From the NCBI GenBank assembly GCA_964017065.1, contig OZ024788.1:13845452-13909451 (forward strand): a stretch of 64,000 nucleotides of DNA, written 5' to 3'. A model generated the notes under the pieces. The model saw only the letters and a program-made list of their open reading frames with translations, searched no databases and was not told where the DNA came from. Positions 44,776-56,205 of the stretch are shown here, piece after piece (position 1 is the first letter of the stretch; every line of letters starts with the position of its first letter). This DNA comes from Haliclona indistincta. Its lineage: Eukaryota; Porifera; Demospongiae; Haplosclerida; Chalinidae. A program made the position numbers and the translations under genes.

Positions 44776-45473
44776 AAAGTAAAAAAGTTTTAATAAAAAA
44801 AGTGTAGGGATGACGCTTGCAAAAGTAAAGGAACAAGATGGGATGATGCTTGCAAAAGTAAAGGAACAAGATGGAAAAAAGTAAAGAAACAAGAGGGATG
44901 ATGCTTGCAAAAGTAAAGGAACAAGATGGGATGATGCTTGCAAAAGTGAAGTATGAAAAGTCCCAAGTATCCCTACATCAGCGGCTTGAAGGAGGACGCA
45001 GTCCGATGAAGTAACTGACGGTTGTAAACAACTAGAGGTATCTGTGTTAGGAGGACGCAGTCCGATGAAGTAACTGATGGTTGTAAACAACTAGAGGTAT
45101 CTGTGTTTGGAGGACGCAGTCTGATGAAATAACTGACGGTTGTAAACAACTAGAGGTATCTGTGGTTTGGAGGACGCAGTCCGATTAAGTAATTGACGGT
45201 TGTAAAATGTATAGGAAGAGGATTCCGCATTTTTCAGTTACACGCCATCGCAGCAAGCCGCTGATGTAGGGATACTTGGGACTTTTCATACTTCACTTTT
45301 GCAAGCATCATCCCATCTTGTTCCTTTACTTTTGCAAGCATCATCCCTCTTGTTCCTTTACTTTTTTCCATCTTGTTCCTTTACTTTTGCAAGCATCATC
45401 CCATCTTGTTCCTTTACTTTTGCAAGCGTCATCCCTACACTTTTTAGTTTTTTTTATTAAAACTTTTTTACTT
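44776..45473. repeat. Foldback tail of element c
   Basis: The arms contain internal repeats of aaagtaaaggaacaagatgg / gatgatgcttgc and are reverse complements of each other. The apex reads cctacatcagcggcttg. Confidence 0.9.
44991..45209. repeat. 59-bp tandem repeat, 3.7 units, in the foldback loop
   Basis: Units start ggaggacgcagtccgatgaa at 44991, 45050, 45109 and 45169. Confidence 0.9.
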
Positions 45474-45475
45474 TT

Positions 45476-46585
45476 TATAAAGTGTTTACATATGTAATTC
45501 ACAGGCATGCATGCAAGGATTGTTAATCACCACTCATAATGTCTGAAAGCTTCAATACTAGCATACCATGCATAACTCGAAATTAACTAATCATGTATGC
45601 ATCGTATTCAGGTGACTTACAAACGTTAGTTGATTCTCAGCATAATAGATGTTAACTATAGCATAATTATAGAATATAGATATTAATTATAGCATATAGA
45701 TATTAATTATATGCATACATATTGATTTTTGTATAGTCAGTATCATCTAACGAAGGACATCAATTTATAATAATTATGTCCACTCAATGAGAATTTAGAC
45801 AATAGAGTATGATGAATAGGCAACAGTATACAGTATCAGTCACCTGTCAGTCACAGCAATATTTTAACCTTCACACCTCACCTTTACTGTCACACATTAT
45901 TGATTGTTACTAAGCAACTAAAATGTGTGTCTATTATACATTATATTATGCATGCTTTGCTTGAGTGATCCATCTTAGTAAATACTTCAAATCATGCATG
46001 CACTGGTCAATCAACTGCAGAGCCATGAGGCAGCTGTATCATCTTTACTAACACACTCTCTATCATACCCTCACACTATAGTTATGATGTTATAATTCAG
46101 AACCCCTAGCTCTCTCTCGATCTCTCTCTGTGGCAGTTGCATGATAACTGTATAGTTGTGTGTTCTCCCTCCAGGTGAAGTAGTAGTCAGGCTGGGAGAT
46201 GTAGTAGGAGAGGTTGCGGCATATCTGGTGTGGAGGACATTGACCAGCTGCATCATCAGCTGTGACATAGTAGACATCAGTGGTTGTAAAAGCAGTGGAA
46301 GATACAGCCAACAACAGCAGCAACACTATAGCAGTGCAGCCATCATGCAACTACATGTAGTCAGTGCAGGTCCTATGTATTGATCAATGCTGCCATATAT
46401 AGAGCAAATGAGTCTTGATGCTTGAGCGTATATGTAACTTCACAGTGTCATAGACATGCAATATGCAGTTTAACCAATTTCACACTTGTTCATTGACAAT
46501 CAGCTAATAATCTGTTTTTATAACTACATCGGTTTATTCATAAACATATTAAAGAAAGTATTGTTAAAATTTCTACTCCCTGTTG
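45476..46585. other. Upstream region of receptor copy 2 and junction to AGPS array
   Basis: Continues the receptor promoter homology (tataaagtgtttac...). It is followed by AT-rich sequence, and by a decayed signal-peptide fragment (minus, about 46090-46350) with a shifted start: MHDGCTAIVLLLLLAVSSTAF in another upstream frame. Confidence 0.55.
46172..46350 (-). pseudogene. Receptor signal-peptide exon fragment
   Basis: Encodes LLLLLAVSSTAFTTTDVYYV and on through QICRNLSYYISQPDYYFT, then joins unrelated sequence. The original ATG frame is closed by TAG after MMAALL. Confidence 0.6.
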
Positions 46586-48602
46586 TCATGATAACAGGTT
46601 ACCACAGCCGAACACATTGGTAGGATCTATTTGTTGTTTGAGAGCTCTAATCATGTCCACTCCTAGACCAGAGAGACTCAGCTCCAACCATTGCTTACGT
46701 ATCTTACCAACTGCACAATAATTATCAATAAAACAGTTTCACACACTAATTATTGCAGAGATCTATTCAATAAATAATAGTTAGATACCGAGTCGAGGGT
46801 CATACGGGATTTATAAACCCGACGCGGTTGTTGTGACGACCGAGCGTAGCGAGGTCGTTACTTACCGCGGAGGGTTTATAAATCACGTATGACCCGCGGA
46901 CGAGGTATCTAAGTTATTTATAGCATAGCAACAGTACTTTTCGACGCAAAAGCTACAATGGAACGCTCTCTTGCTGACTTGAGTGTCCAGAGCTGCTGCG
47001 TTTTTGTCCAAGATGACGACGTTTTTGACCCAACTACTCTACAATTTACGGCTAGTCTTCCAACAGCAATAGCTTATATCCCAGCTAGTGGCAGCTACTA
47101 CGTACCAACACCATCGCGCAGCTCGCTCTCAGTGACTTCCATCGCCGGATACTAGCCCAGCCCTTGCGAGCTCCACCCTTTCATCTACTACCGCTGACCT
47201 CCGCCTTGACACCACCCACCAGCTTTTTCCAGCTTCGCCTCCAATCCACTCTCTCATCTACTATATACTGTTCCAGTATTTCCATCACCACTAACCAGCT
47301 CCTCCCTCACTGCCTCTTCGACACTATCCAGCTCTGTTACAGCACTATCTACCTACTCTGCACCCCCTACTAGCTCCTACCATCAGCAGCAGCAGGCTTC
47401 TAGCTCTTGGTTCACTGTACCTAAAACATATCAGCAAATCTTCACAGTCATCATTCACCTGCTTTCTGTGTTGTACATTGTATTCCGACTTTGTTTATAC
47501 AGCAGTTATTATGAATAGTATTATCAATCATGAATTCTATTAATAATACAATAACTTGTAGCCAGGTAATATGAAAGCCCGCGGGTCATATGAAAGCCCG
47601 CGGGTCATATGAGAATTATAACCCGGCAACTGAGCAATCTGATTGGTCAAATACTCGTAGCTATGCTATAATAATTAGTATTGCGCAAGTTTCATTGGAA
47701 GAAATTATTTCAAAATTACATGCTATTCAGATTTCAGAGTGACAACAAGAATAGATCATTAAGGCACATTTGTGTAAATTACTCCAGCAAAATTTCACTA
47801 CTGTCTGAGCACGACTCACCGGAATGCACCATGTGACACCAAAATGCAGCATGTGACAACTGCATACTATAAACAATACCAGCTGGACTAGGTATTAACC
47901 AATCGTGACACCGATTTGTTCGTGGTACATAAAATGGCACGTTGTTATGCATGCTTGATTCTCATGCTTAACAGAGTATGTAAAATGTTGTTTTGTCAGG
48001 TGTGCATGAATGACATGTCACTCACCTCCATGATGGTGAGATAAGCTCCCTCCATTAGCCATGATCTCATCACGAGCTGATGCCTGTTGGTAAAACAATA
48101 ACATAACATAGATCATGAGCCCTACCCACTTATATACTCAGTTACAATAACGAATCATTGCTGGCGCTAGTAGGCACAATGCAAGCAAACCTGCATGCTG
48201 GGAGCTAGCTGGGCTGGATACGTACACTGTAGTTACAGTGAGAGGTGAACTCCCTCTTCTAGTTAAAGGTATTCGTTTACATGTACAGATACAATCCCAT
48301 CCGCTTGTGAGTCACACGTGCTACAGTTGAACACCAAGTAAGGTGCCCCATCTTCCCAAACACACACACATCACACGGTCAATTACCCAACCTGATCTCA
48401 CTCATACATACCTCAATATCTTCCATTGCATACACAGGATCTCCTACAGTAGAATAGTTCAATGCAAGATAGAAGTACACACATGCTCCAGCATCATAGG
48501 TCTGTGTGACACGACATGATATGAGAGGGTGCTTGGTTACCCCATGTCGCTTGCACTCAGATACCACTCTATCCTTGACATTGCGACACAAATCAATGAC
48601 AA
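46586..48602 (-). pseudogene. AGPS: AGPS C-terminal three-exon fragment, unit 4, with insertion
   Basis: Exons: antepenultimate 48412-about 48602 ([33 protein letters not shown], phase-0 donor gtatgt), penultimate 48026-48083 (GGSLSHHHG) and last 46586-46710 (VGKIRKQWLELSLSGLGVDM...GNLLS). All three are open in frame. The [13 protein letters not shown] block carries the family's essential tyrosine region. The 5' side is cut at about 48602, where it is fused head-on to the end of a PH-exon remnant. An element of about 0.9 kb sits in the last intron. Confidence 0.8.
46782..47680. mobile_element. Element with palindromic head inserted in AGPS unit 4 intron
   Basis: The head is an inverted repeat, 46782-46821 with 46872-46911 (tagatacc...ggtatcta), around gaccgagcgtagcgaggtc. 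Next comes ttatttatagcatagc, and its inverted match gctatgctataataa is at the far end (about 47661-47675). Near the far end is a tandem duplication of aaagcccgcgggtcatatg. It contains short open frames (46958-47155, 47164-47373) without recognisable domains. Confidence 0.65.
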
Positions 48603-49728
48603 TGAAGAGAGTGCAAGGTACAACATTCATTAGTCACTGACCTTTGAGCTATATATTAAATCGTGAACTTTACTGTATAGTAAACTGAAGTGAAAAATCC
48701 CTATGTATGTTCATACTGTCGTATGTCACTATTATTGCTAGTTGGAGAGGTCGTATACATTGTATTTGGTCAAAATATATCAACAAAATTATGTTGGAAG
48801 CAATACAGTTATGGTTGAAGACCATGTTAGTGTCATGTGATTCACATGTTTAGGTTGCTTATAATGGCGTAGGTGTACTGACATTATATGATGCAAAAAC
48901 AAGTGTAATTTCCTGGATAACACTTTCTTTGATTTTACAAAGAATGGAAGGCTGCTTTCAAAAACGCTGTATCTGAGGTAAGAGATGAAGAAATGGCTGG
49001 ATAACTGAATGAGCATGAGTGAGTGAGTGGGTGAGTGAGTGAGTGAGTGAGTGAGTGAGTGAGTGAGTGAGTGAGTGAGTGAGTGAGTGAGTGAGTGAGT
49101 GAGTGAGTGAGTGAGTGAGTGAGTGAGTGAGTGAGTGAGTGAGTGAGTGAGTGAGTGAGTGAGTGAGTGAGTGAGTGAGTGAGTGAGTGAGTGAGTGAGT
49201 GAGTGAGTGAGTGAGTGAGTGAGTGAGTGAGTGAGTGAGTGAGTGAGTGAGTGAGTGAGTGAGTGAGTGAGTGAGTGAGTGAGTGAGTGAGTGAGTGAGT
49301 GAGTGTGAGTGCAGTATTTCTACAGCTCAGTACAGCAGCTACTACAAACTGGAAGGAGGATCCAGAGGGCAAACCTGAGTCTACCGGAGAGAAGGCTGCT
49401 AAGGGAGCCACTAAAGTCACAGCTAAGATTGTCAAACTCCTCGTTAAGACAGGACTAGTGAAAGGTCCAGCAGCAAGCGCTCTTGAAGGGGCCGCTGATT
49501 TAGCAGAGAATCAGGCTAGTATGGAAGGCAATGCAACATTAGGAGATCGGCTCCGTCATGGCGGTATGAAACATTGTTGTAAAAATAATAGACAATGATT
49601 TATGCATATCTATACATTATACATATTTTTAAGTTGTGCAGTAGAGCTAAATCTTCCCCTCTCTCTCTTTCTCTCTCTCAATCTCTCTCCCTCTCTCTCT
49701 TTCTCCCTCTCTCTCCCCCTCTCCCCCC

Positions 49729-49764
<36 letters not shown>

Positions 49765-49954
49765 CTTCTCTCTAGCTGGTGATGTAATTGGTACAGTAGG
49801 AGAATGTGTGGATAATGATATAGCCAGTGCAGCAACAGGAATGGTCAAGGACCAGTTGCAGGCTGACAAGGATGCCTCCATTGGAGACAGAGTGGGCAAG
49901 GCAGTGAAGGGAGGAGCTAAAGTCGCTGGAGCAGGAATGAAACAAGCTCATTGA
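48603..49954 (+). pseudogene. PH-domain repeat protein type 3, copy C (5'-truncated)
   Basis: Only the last bases of the PH exon survive (gagagtgcaag, about 48605-48615), joined to AGPS sequence. Exon 3 homology is 48941-48977, but its acceptor is changed from acag to acaa. Exons 4 (49326-49563) and 5 (49776-49954) are open and close to copy A. No promoter or start is present. Confidence 0.8.
49013..49309. repeat. (GAGT)n, about 72 units
   Basis: Pure array in the intron equivalent to 17151-17254, nearly three times longer. Confidence 0.97.
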
Positions 49955-50322
49955 ATGCATGGATAAAATTAATATTTTTAATCATTATAGAAACTCTAAA
50001 TTTTATGTAGTCAGTTTGTGATCTTTGTACAGAATAGAATTAAAAGTTTTATTTAAAATGCACCACTTTCTTGGAATTCATGATCAAACACGTATAATTA
50101 TGTGTGAGCATACAATTAAAAAAGAAAAATAGGAACAAGGTAGTTTGAAAATCACAAATCGTTTTTTTGAAACAATGAAGAAATAAGACTAAATTACACG
50201 ATCCTAAAGATGCTAGTCTAGTAGAATGTTAAAAGAATCTAATGATGAAGAAAAGGAAGAATGAGAATGCATTATGTGCTGGTGTTTAAGGTAGAGTGCG
50301 ATAGGAGGAGATGTCAGTGAGT
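49955..50322. other. Convergent 3' flank between PH type 3C and receptor copy 3
   Basis: Homologous to 17831-18185. No gene is seen. Confidence 0.6.
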
Positions 50323-53300
50323 TCATGTTTCAAACAATAGCGGTTCTCTTGCTAACAGCACTGGAGAGGAAGACTCATTCTCTTCATGAGGATGGGGAAA
50401 CTCCAGTACAAACTGATGCTGTCCTCTATGTGAGCCATACACTATTGATGGTGGGGATCCTGGAGGAGGTCTGTCCTCTTCATCATCTTCATTAGCTGCC
50501 ACCTGAGGCAATGCTATATGCTCTATTCGGTCTTTAAACCCTAGCCTTCTCTTGATCTTCTTGAGGTCAAAGTTGAACCAGAGGTGCATTGCCATGGTGA
50601 CAAGACAGACAACAAGAGACAGACAGACAGAGACAATGGTTGCTATTTGATAATTGCTTGACCCGAGAGAAGCAGTAGCCAGACTAACAGTGCTCAGGAG
50701 AAATATGTTGAGAACATAAAAGACTTCAAGCAAGCTAACGTAAATACTTTCATATACACCTTTTGTGAAAGACCAAAATGTGAGAATACCCACTACAATG
50801 GTGATGATGATGTAAGCATTGATGACAGCCAATCCTCCTGAAGTGAAGGAGAATGTCACAGTGACAGCCAGTCGCACCATCAGAGTCACTCCTGTCCAGA
50901 ATCGATACTTGTCTTTGTAAGGTCCTCCATAAGCATCCAACAGTGGCTTGAACTTTGCCACAGGATTCCACCTGCAGTGCTGTGGGATACAATTGTGACT
51001 GTATCTCTCCAGCAGAGGAGCACACAACACTAAAACAGGATAAGCCAGTCCAATGACCAGGACACCACAGGAGACAACTACCAGAATAAGGTGTTTACCA
51101 CTGCCATACTCAATGTTTCCATCTACACTCCACACTGTCAGTATCCTGTCATTGCATGGCAGCTGAGACATGGAAAGAGCATTAGTGACTGTGAGTAGGA
51201 TTTTAGTGTAGGACATGAGAAACAGTGTAGCTAGTGCTGGGACAGCATGAGAGCCACACAACCTGCAAAGCCACACAGAGTAGCGGCAGCCCACAATAAT
51301 ACCACCCATGAGCAGGAACAGGTAAGCAGGAAAGACAAACTGTAGCCAAGTGTTCCAGTAGCCATCCAGTCCATCAAACAAGCATACTTCAATACCCAGG
51401 TCAAGGTTCAGCCATGAGATGAACTGGCTCACCACTGGAACACTACCATTTGGGAAGAAGAAAGCTTCATTGAGCTTCACCATATTAGCATAGAACAGTA
51501 GTCCATTGATAGTTCCAACAGAGACACTTAAGTTGAGGAACATCAACACAGCCACCAACACTATGCCAGCGAGGGCAAACACTGGCAACAAGAAAAGATA
51601 CCAGTTAGAGCAAGTACCACAGTGGTTGGATCCCAGCATGATACTAAGGTGAGACTGGCATTGTCCACAGAGTATACCTGTTCTATTGGCCACACACTGA
51701 CGATCAGGTGCCATGATGTCAAATGAGACATTGGATGGATTGCAGTAGTCAAAAGGACAATTAATAGTACCTGTTATACACTGAGTGTTGTTGATGTAGC
51801 CAAACCAGCTGTTGCCTTGCCTTAAGAACCTAAAAGGTGTGGCTGACAGATTGCATCGAACATTGCTAGTATCCAAGAATCGCTCACAGTGACACTGTCC
51901 TGAGATCTGAGTGAAGCCAATTGGACATTCTAGAATGTCCACTCCAATAGTTACACCTAATCCTTGTACTACATTCTTCACTCTGATATCAACCAGTGCT
52001 GTTGTTGAGGATGTGTTCTGCAGGAGAATGTGGAGCTGGAAACAGTTTGTGGTCTGATTTTGTCCGTAGTATCGAACTACTGTTGCATGTTGAGCAGTGA
52101 CCTGCACATCACCAGGACTTGTACCACCATAGTATCCTACTGTTGCTATTGATGTGTTGATCTCTAGTCCTGGATATGTTTGTATGTGATGGGTCCTATC
52201 AGAGCAGTCTGGTAAGTTAGTGGTGGTGTTACAGAAGCAAACCATGATGGGGTCAGAGGACATGGAGGAGAGTCTGTCAGTGTTACTGAAATGAAGATGT
52301 TTCATGAGAGGAGTGTCAAAGTACCATGAGGTTTCATTAGGATGTCCTACATGTGGTATTTGGCTATATGGGTGACCATCTTTAATCATGCTACAGCCCA
52401 TCAGTTTAGCTCCATACATATCACTTCCTCCTTCTCCTGCCCTGTTTCCTGAGAAGAATACTGAGCTAGAATTATTTTCAAATTCCATTGCACAGGTGGA
52501 TATTGTTGAAGAGTCATATATCAATCGACTCCTCTCTGGCAAAACATGCAATTTAGATTGTGTTACAAGTAGTGCTCCTCCATGTTTCACAGCAGTATTA
52601 TTGTAAAGCAGTAACTCTCCTTCAATGATAATATAGGATGAACCGAACAGTGCAATACCAGCTCCCTCAGTGTTTCTATTATTTTGTATCACATTGCGTC
52701 CACTGAATGTTGCAAAAGCTTTAATCAGTGTGATTCCAGTCATATTGTTGTCCGATATAATGCAAGAGTGAATTACTGCACTTATACCGGACAGTTCAAT
52801 TGTCACTACTGAGCGACCATCTTCATCACTAGTGTTGTTGGAAAATATACAGTTTATGATCCTTGGCGCGACTTGATACAAGTAAATAACAAAAGTAACG
52901 CCAGTGCTTCCGATAAATTGGCAGCCGTCCATTTGTAATGCATTGGAAAGGACAAAGTTAGTGTCTAATAGCATGAAACCATAAATAAGTTTATTGGCAA
53001 ACCTCATGCTAGTATTAGTGATCTGCACACTAGCACAGCAGCCTTCAATCAACACACCATAGCGGGAGTATGCATTTGTGGACACATTTGAGTTCAGCAT
53101 TGAGATATGAACACGATAGGGTTTTGATAGATCTTGATTAAGTAATAGTATGAATATATCACTAGCATATTCTCCACTATTATTCAAAAACTCTGTATTA
53201 TCAATAATAAGGTTGAATGATTGAATTTTAATTTCAATGTGCATTCCTCCACCATATATAGCAGTTCCATTAAAGAAGATGCAATTACTGACAACAAGTG

Positions 53301-54147
53301 CACCATTGCCACTGCCAGAGAAATGTGCAGCCATGCCACCACCGCCACCATTACCGAGTTGTGCTGCAGAATTACTATACGTAAATTTTAAATTATTTAA
53401 AGAAATTTTGAGCTGTCCTCCAAAAATTGAATACAATGTCAAACCTCCTCCAGCAAGACCACAACACTTAGTCATGTTGGAGTATGATAGCTCTACTGTG
53501 GTATCGATGTACTGAGTAAGCTTAAGATAGTAAATAGCTACTCCACCACCATACTGGTTTTGTAAGGAGCGTCTGAGATCACACGATGCTGAATGATAGT
53601 AGGAGCAGTTGGTGATTATAGCATTGTTACAGTTACGAACATATAGTCCATATCCTGTCATGTGTTGTATTGAATTTTTGAGAAAGTAGAGATGGTGGAC
53701 AGCGTAAAAATTAAACACTACTTTATTGTCCAGTCCTCCACAGTTGACTACTGTAAGACCTTCAATAGTGATGTTACGAGAATAAGCAAAATTGAGCCCT
53801 CCTCTCCCTCTGGTGCAGTTGATAATGACAGTAGACTGCATCACAGTCTCCTCAGCTCCTGCTACCGGCCACTGACCTTGTCCCTTCAGAGTCAGGTTGT
53901 ATACATTACTGATAAATACAAGATCCTCTCTGTCAAAGCTGTGTTCTCCTTCCAAGAAGATGATGGTGGTGTCAGAGGTGAAGTAGTAGTCAGGCAGGGA
54001 GATGTAGTAGGAGAGGTAGTGGCATATCTGGTGTGGAGGACATTGACCAGCTGCATCATCAGCTGTGACATAGTAAACATGAGTGGTTGTGAAAGCAGTG
54101 GAAGATACAGCCAACAACAGCAGCAACACTAGTAGTGCAGCAGCCAT
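50323..54147 (-). CDS. Secreted-ectodomain multi-TM receptor-like protein (1274 aa, intact, single exon)
   Basis: The best copy of the family. Residues 1-19 are a signal peptide (MAAALLVLLLLLAVSSTAFT). Residues about 55-585 form a right-handed beta-helix-like ectodomain: short strands repeated about every 25-30 residues with NC, NGT and GGG[LM] turns, and many N-x-[ST] sites. Residues about 636-845 are Cys-rich (CFCN, CHCERF, CGQCQSHLS, CGTCSNW). Membrane spans are near 849-871, 876-890, 932-953, 968-990, 1019-1043, 1086-1104, 1108-1126, 1138-1157 and 1167-1190. A conserved cytosolic loop reads LLDAYGGPYKDKYRFWTG. The tail (1191-1274) is acidic, then proline-rich (SPPSIVYGSHRGQHQ). It could sense extracellular ligands at the cell surface. 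No signalling domain is recognisable, so the role is inferred only from architecture. A TATA-like box lies 44 bp upstream. Confidence 0.9.
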   Translation of the reverse strand: MAAALLVLLLLLAVSSTAFTTTHVYYVTADDAAGQCPPHQICHYLSYYISLPDYYFTSDTTIIFLEGEHSFDREDLVFISNVYNLTLKGQGQWPVAGAEETVMQSTVIINCTRGRGGLNFAYSRNITIEGLTVVNCGGLDNKVVFNFYAVHHLYFLKNSIQHMTGYGLYVRNCNNAIITNCSYYHSASCDLRRSLQNQYGGGVAIYYLKLTQYIDTTVELSYSNMTKCCGLAGGGLTLYSIFGGQLKISLNNLKFTYSNSAAQLGNGGGGGMAAHFSGSGNGALVVSNCIFFNGTAIYGGGMHIEIKIQSFNLIIDNTEFLNNSGEYASDIFILLLNQDLSKPYRVHISMLNSNVSTNAYSRYGVLIEGCCASVQITNTSMRFANKLIYGFMLLDTNFVLSNALQMDGCQFIGSTGVTFVIYLYQVAPRIINCIFSNNTSDEDGRSVVTIELSGISAVIHSCIISDNNMTGITLIKAFATFSGRNVIQNNRNTEGAGIALFGSSYIIIEGELLLYNNTAVKHGGALLVTQSKLHVLPERSRLIYDSSTISTCAMEFENNSSSVFFSGNRAGEGGSDMYGAKLMGCSMIKDGHPYSQIPHVGHPNETSWYFDTPLMKHLHFSNTDRLSSMSSDPIMVCFCNTTTNLPDCSDRTHHIQTYPGLEINTSIATVGYYGGTSPGDVQVTAQHATVVRYYGQNQTTNCFQLHILLQNTSSTTALVDIRVKNVVQGLGVTIGVDILECPIGFTQISGQCHCERFLDTSNVRCNLSATPFRFLRQGNSWFGYINNTQCITGTINCPFDYCNPSNVSFDIMAPDRQCVANRTGILCGQCQSHLSIMLGSNHCGTCSNWYLFLLPVFALAGIVLVAVLMFLNLSVSVGTINGLLFYANMVKLNEAFFFPNGSVPVVSQFISWLNLDLGIEVCLFDGLDGYWNTWLQFVFPAYLFLLMGGIIVGCRYSVWLCRLCGSHAVPALATLFLMSYTKILLTVTNALSMSQLPCNDRILTVWSVDGNIEYGSGKHLILVVVSCGVLVIGLAYPVLVLCAPLLERYSHNCIPQHCRWNPVAKFKPLLDAYGGPYKDKYRFWTGVTLMVRLAVTVTFSFTSGGLAVINAYIIITIVVGILTFWSFTKGVYESIYVSLLEVFYVLNIFLLSTVSLATASLGSSNYQIATIVSVCLSLVVCLVTMAMHLWFNFDLKKIKRRLGFKDRIEHIALPQVAANEDDEEDRPPPGSPPSIVYGSHRGQHQFVLEFPHPHEENESSSPVLLAREPLLFET

Positions 54148-55102
54148 CAGTGATCTTACTTCAAGATATAAAAGTATTCAAGAGGAGACGCTATTTATAA
54201 CATAATGCAGGCATGCAAGGATTGTTAATCACCATTCATAATATCTTGAAGCCTCAAAACTATAGTAGTGCATACCATAGCTTGAAATTGACTAATCATG
54301 TGTGCATTAGTCACATACCAACTTTAGTTGATTCTGTCTATAAAATTAATTATCATTGATATTAATTTTGTATTATAGTCGATAAAATGTGTCATCTAAT
54401 GAAGGATATTAATTTAGTCCAGATCTATGAGACAATATTGGATGAATAGGATGGATCAACCTACAGTACGATATCAATAACTGCAATATGCTAACCCCTA
54501 AATGTATGCACACCTCACCATGTTAGTGTCTACTGTCATGCATTGATGATTGTTACTAAGCAACTGAAATGTGTTTCTATTATACATCATGCCCATGCTT
54601 GAGTGATCCATGTTAGTAAAGACTTCAAATCATGCATGCACTGGTCAATCGACTGCAGAACCATGCAGCAGTATCATTACCATGCAGCAGTGTCAGTATC
54701 AGGGAGATGTAGTAGGAGAGGTTGTGGCATATCTGGTGTGGAGGACATTGACCAGCTGCATCATCAGCTGTGACATAATAGTAGACATCAGTGGTCATGA
54801 AAGCAGTGGAAGATACAGCCAACAACACTAGTAATATAGTGCTGTAGCCATCATGCAGCTAGTCAATGCAGGTCCTAATTTATATGTATTGATCAATGCT
54901 GCCAGATAGACCAAATGAGTCTTGATGATTGAGCGCATATGTAACATCACAGTGTCATAACTGAGACATGCAATATGCATTTGTAAGTTTAACCAATTTC
55001 ACACTTGTTCATTGAGTAATTGACGATTATTAGCCATTTTTTATAACATTAACATATTAAAGAAAGTACAAAATGTAGTGTTAAAGATTCTGTTCCTCGT
55101 TG
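54148..55102. other. Receptor copy 3 upstream region and array junction
   Basis: Shared promoter homology, then AT-rich spacer and a decayed signal-peptide fragment at about 54690-54828 (minus, LLAVSSTAFMTTDVYYY...), then the 3' flank of AGPS unit 5. Confidence 0.55.
54191..54199 (-). promoter_or_regulatory. TATA-like box of receptor copy 3
   Basis: tataaatag on the minus strand, 44 bp before the ATG. The same motif in copy 2 is split by element c. Confidence 0.55.
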
Positions 55103-55767
55103 TCATGGTAACAAGTTACCACAGCCGAACACATTGGTAGGATCTATTTGTTGTTTGAGAGCTCTAATCATGTCCACTCCTAGACCAGAGAGACTCTGCT
55201 CCATCCATTGCTTACGTATCTTACCAACTGCACAATAATTATGATAAACAATAAAACAGTGATAATGTCACACACCAATTATTGTAGAGATCTATTCAAT
55301 AGTAAACAGTATTCCGGAAATTTCATGGAGAAAATAATTTTCAAAATTACATGCTATTCGGATTTCGGAGTAACAACAAGAATAGACCACCAGTAAAGGC
55401 ACATTCATGTCCAGCAAAATTTCCCACTTGTATTTCTCACATTGCTGCTATAGTCATCATAAGCTTGACAGAAACAGGCCAATAATGAGACTACTGTCTG
55501 AACACGACTCACCGGAATGGATCATGTGACAACTGCATACTATAAACAATGGAGTAGGTATTAACCCATTGTGACACCGATTTGTTCGTGGTACATAACT
55601 GGCACATTTTTATGCATGCTTGATTTTACAGTAAATTCATGCTTAACAGAGTATGGAAAACTTTGTTTTGTCATGCAGGTGTGCATGGATCAAATGACAT
55701 GTCACTAACCTCCATGATGGTGAGATAAGCTCCCTCCATTAGTCATGATCTCATCACGAGCTGATGC
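55103..55767 (-). pseudogene. AGPS: AGPS C-terminal exon pair, unit 5
   Basis: Penultimate exon 55710-55767 (IMTNGGSLSHHHG, Ala to Thr) and last exon 55103-55227 (VGKIRKQW... to stop). Both are open. No upstream exons are present. Confidence 0.8.
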
Positions 55768-55901
55768 CTGTTGGTAAAACAATAACATAACATAGATCAA
55801 GAGCCCTACCCACTTATATACTCAGTTACAAAAATGAATCATTGCTGGTACTAGAAGGCGCAATGCAAGCAAACCTGCATGTGGCTGGGCTAGAAACATG
55901 C

Positions 55902-55987
55902 AGACCCTAGGCCTATATCCTCTCTGTAGCAGAACCCTAGGCCTATCCTCTCTGTGGCAGAACCCTAGGCCCAGCTCTCTGTGGCAG
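55902..55987. repeat. 27-bp minisatellite, about 3 units
   Basis: Same cctatcctctctgtggcag unit as in the other arrays. Confidence 0.8.
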
Positions 55988-56025
55988 TTGCATGATAACT
56001 GTATAGTTGTGTGTTACAGCATCTT

Positions 56026-56205
56026 TCAGTGTTCTCCTTCCAAGAAGATGATGGTAGTGTCAGAGGTGAAGTAGTGGCATATCTGGTGTGGAGGACATTG
56101 ACCAGCTGCATCATCAGCTATGACATACATGTAGTAGACATCAGTGGTCGAGAAAGCAGTGGAAGATACAGCAAAAAACAGCAGCAACACTAGTAGCGCA
56201 GCCAT
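56026..56205 (-). CDS. Mini-ORF: receptor signal-peptide fragment (59 aa), unit 5
   Basis: ATG at 56205 to TGA. Same 33-bp deletion and ending GEH. It carries the two-residue insert (DVYYMYV) shared with 24709-24888, so these two units are closest relatives. Confidence 0.45.
   Translation of the reverse strand: MAALLVLLLFFAVSSTAFSTTDVYYMYVIADDAAGQCPPHQICHYFTSDTTIIFLEGEH

Noticed and set aside
44991..45209. CRISPR-like array
   Set aside because: The 59-bp units are contiguous with no unique spacers, in a eukaryotic element loop.
46958..47373. Two short Ser/Thr/Pro-rich frames as host genes
   Set aside because: They lie within a mobile element, are short and overlap no recognisable domain. 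Kept only as a note under that element.
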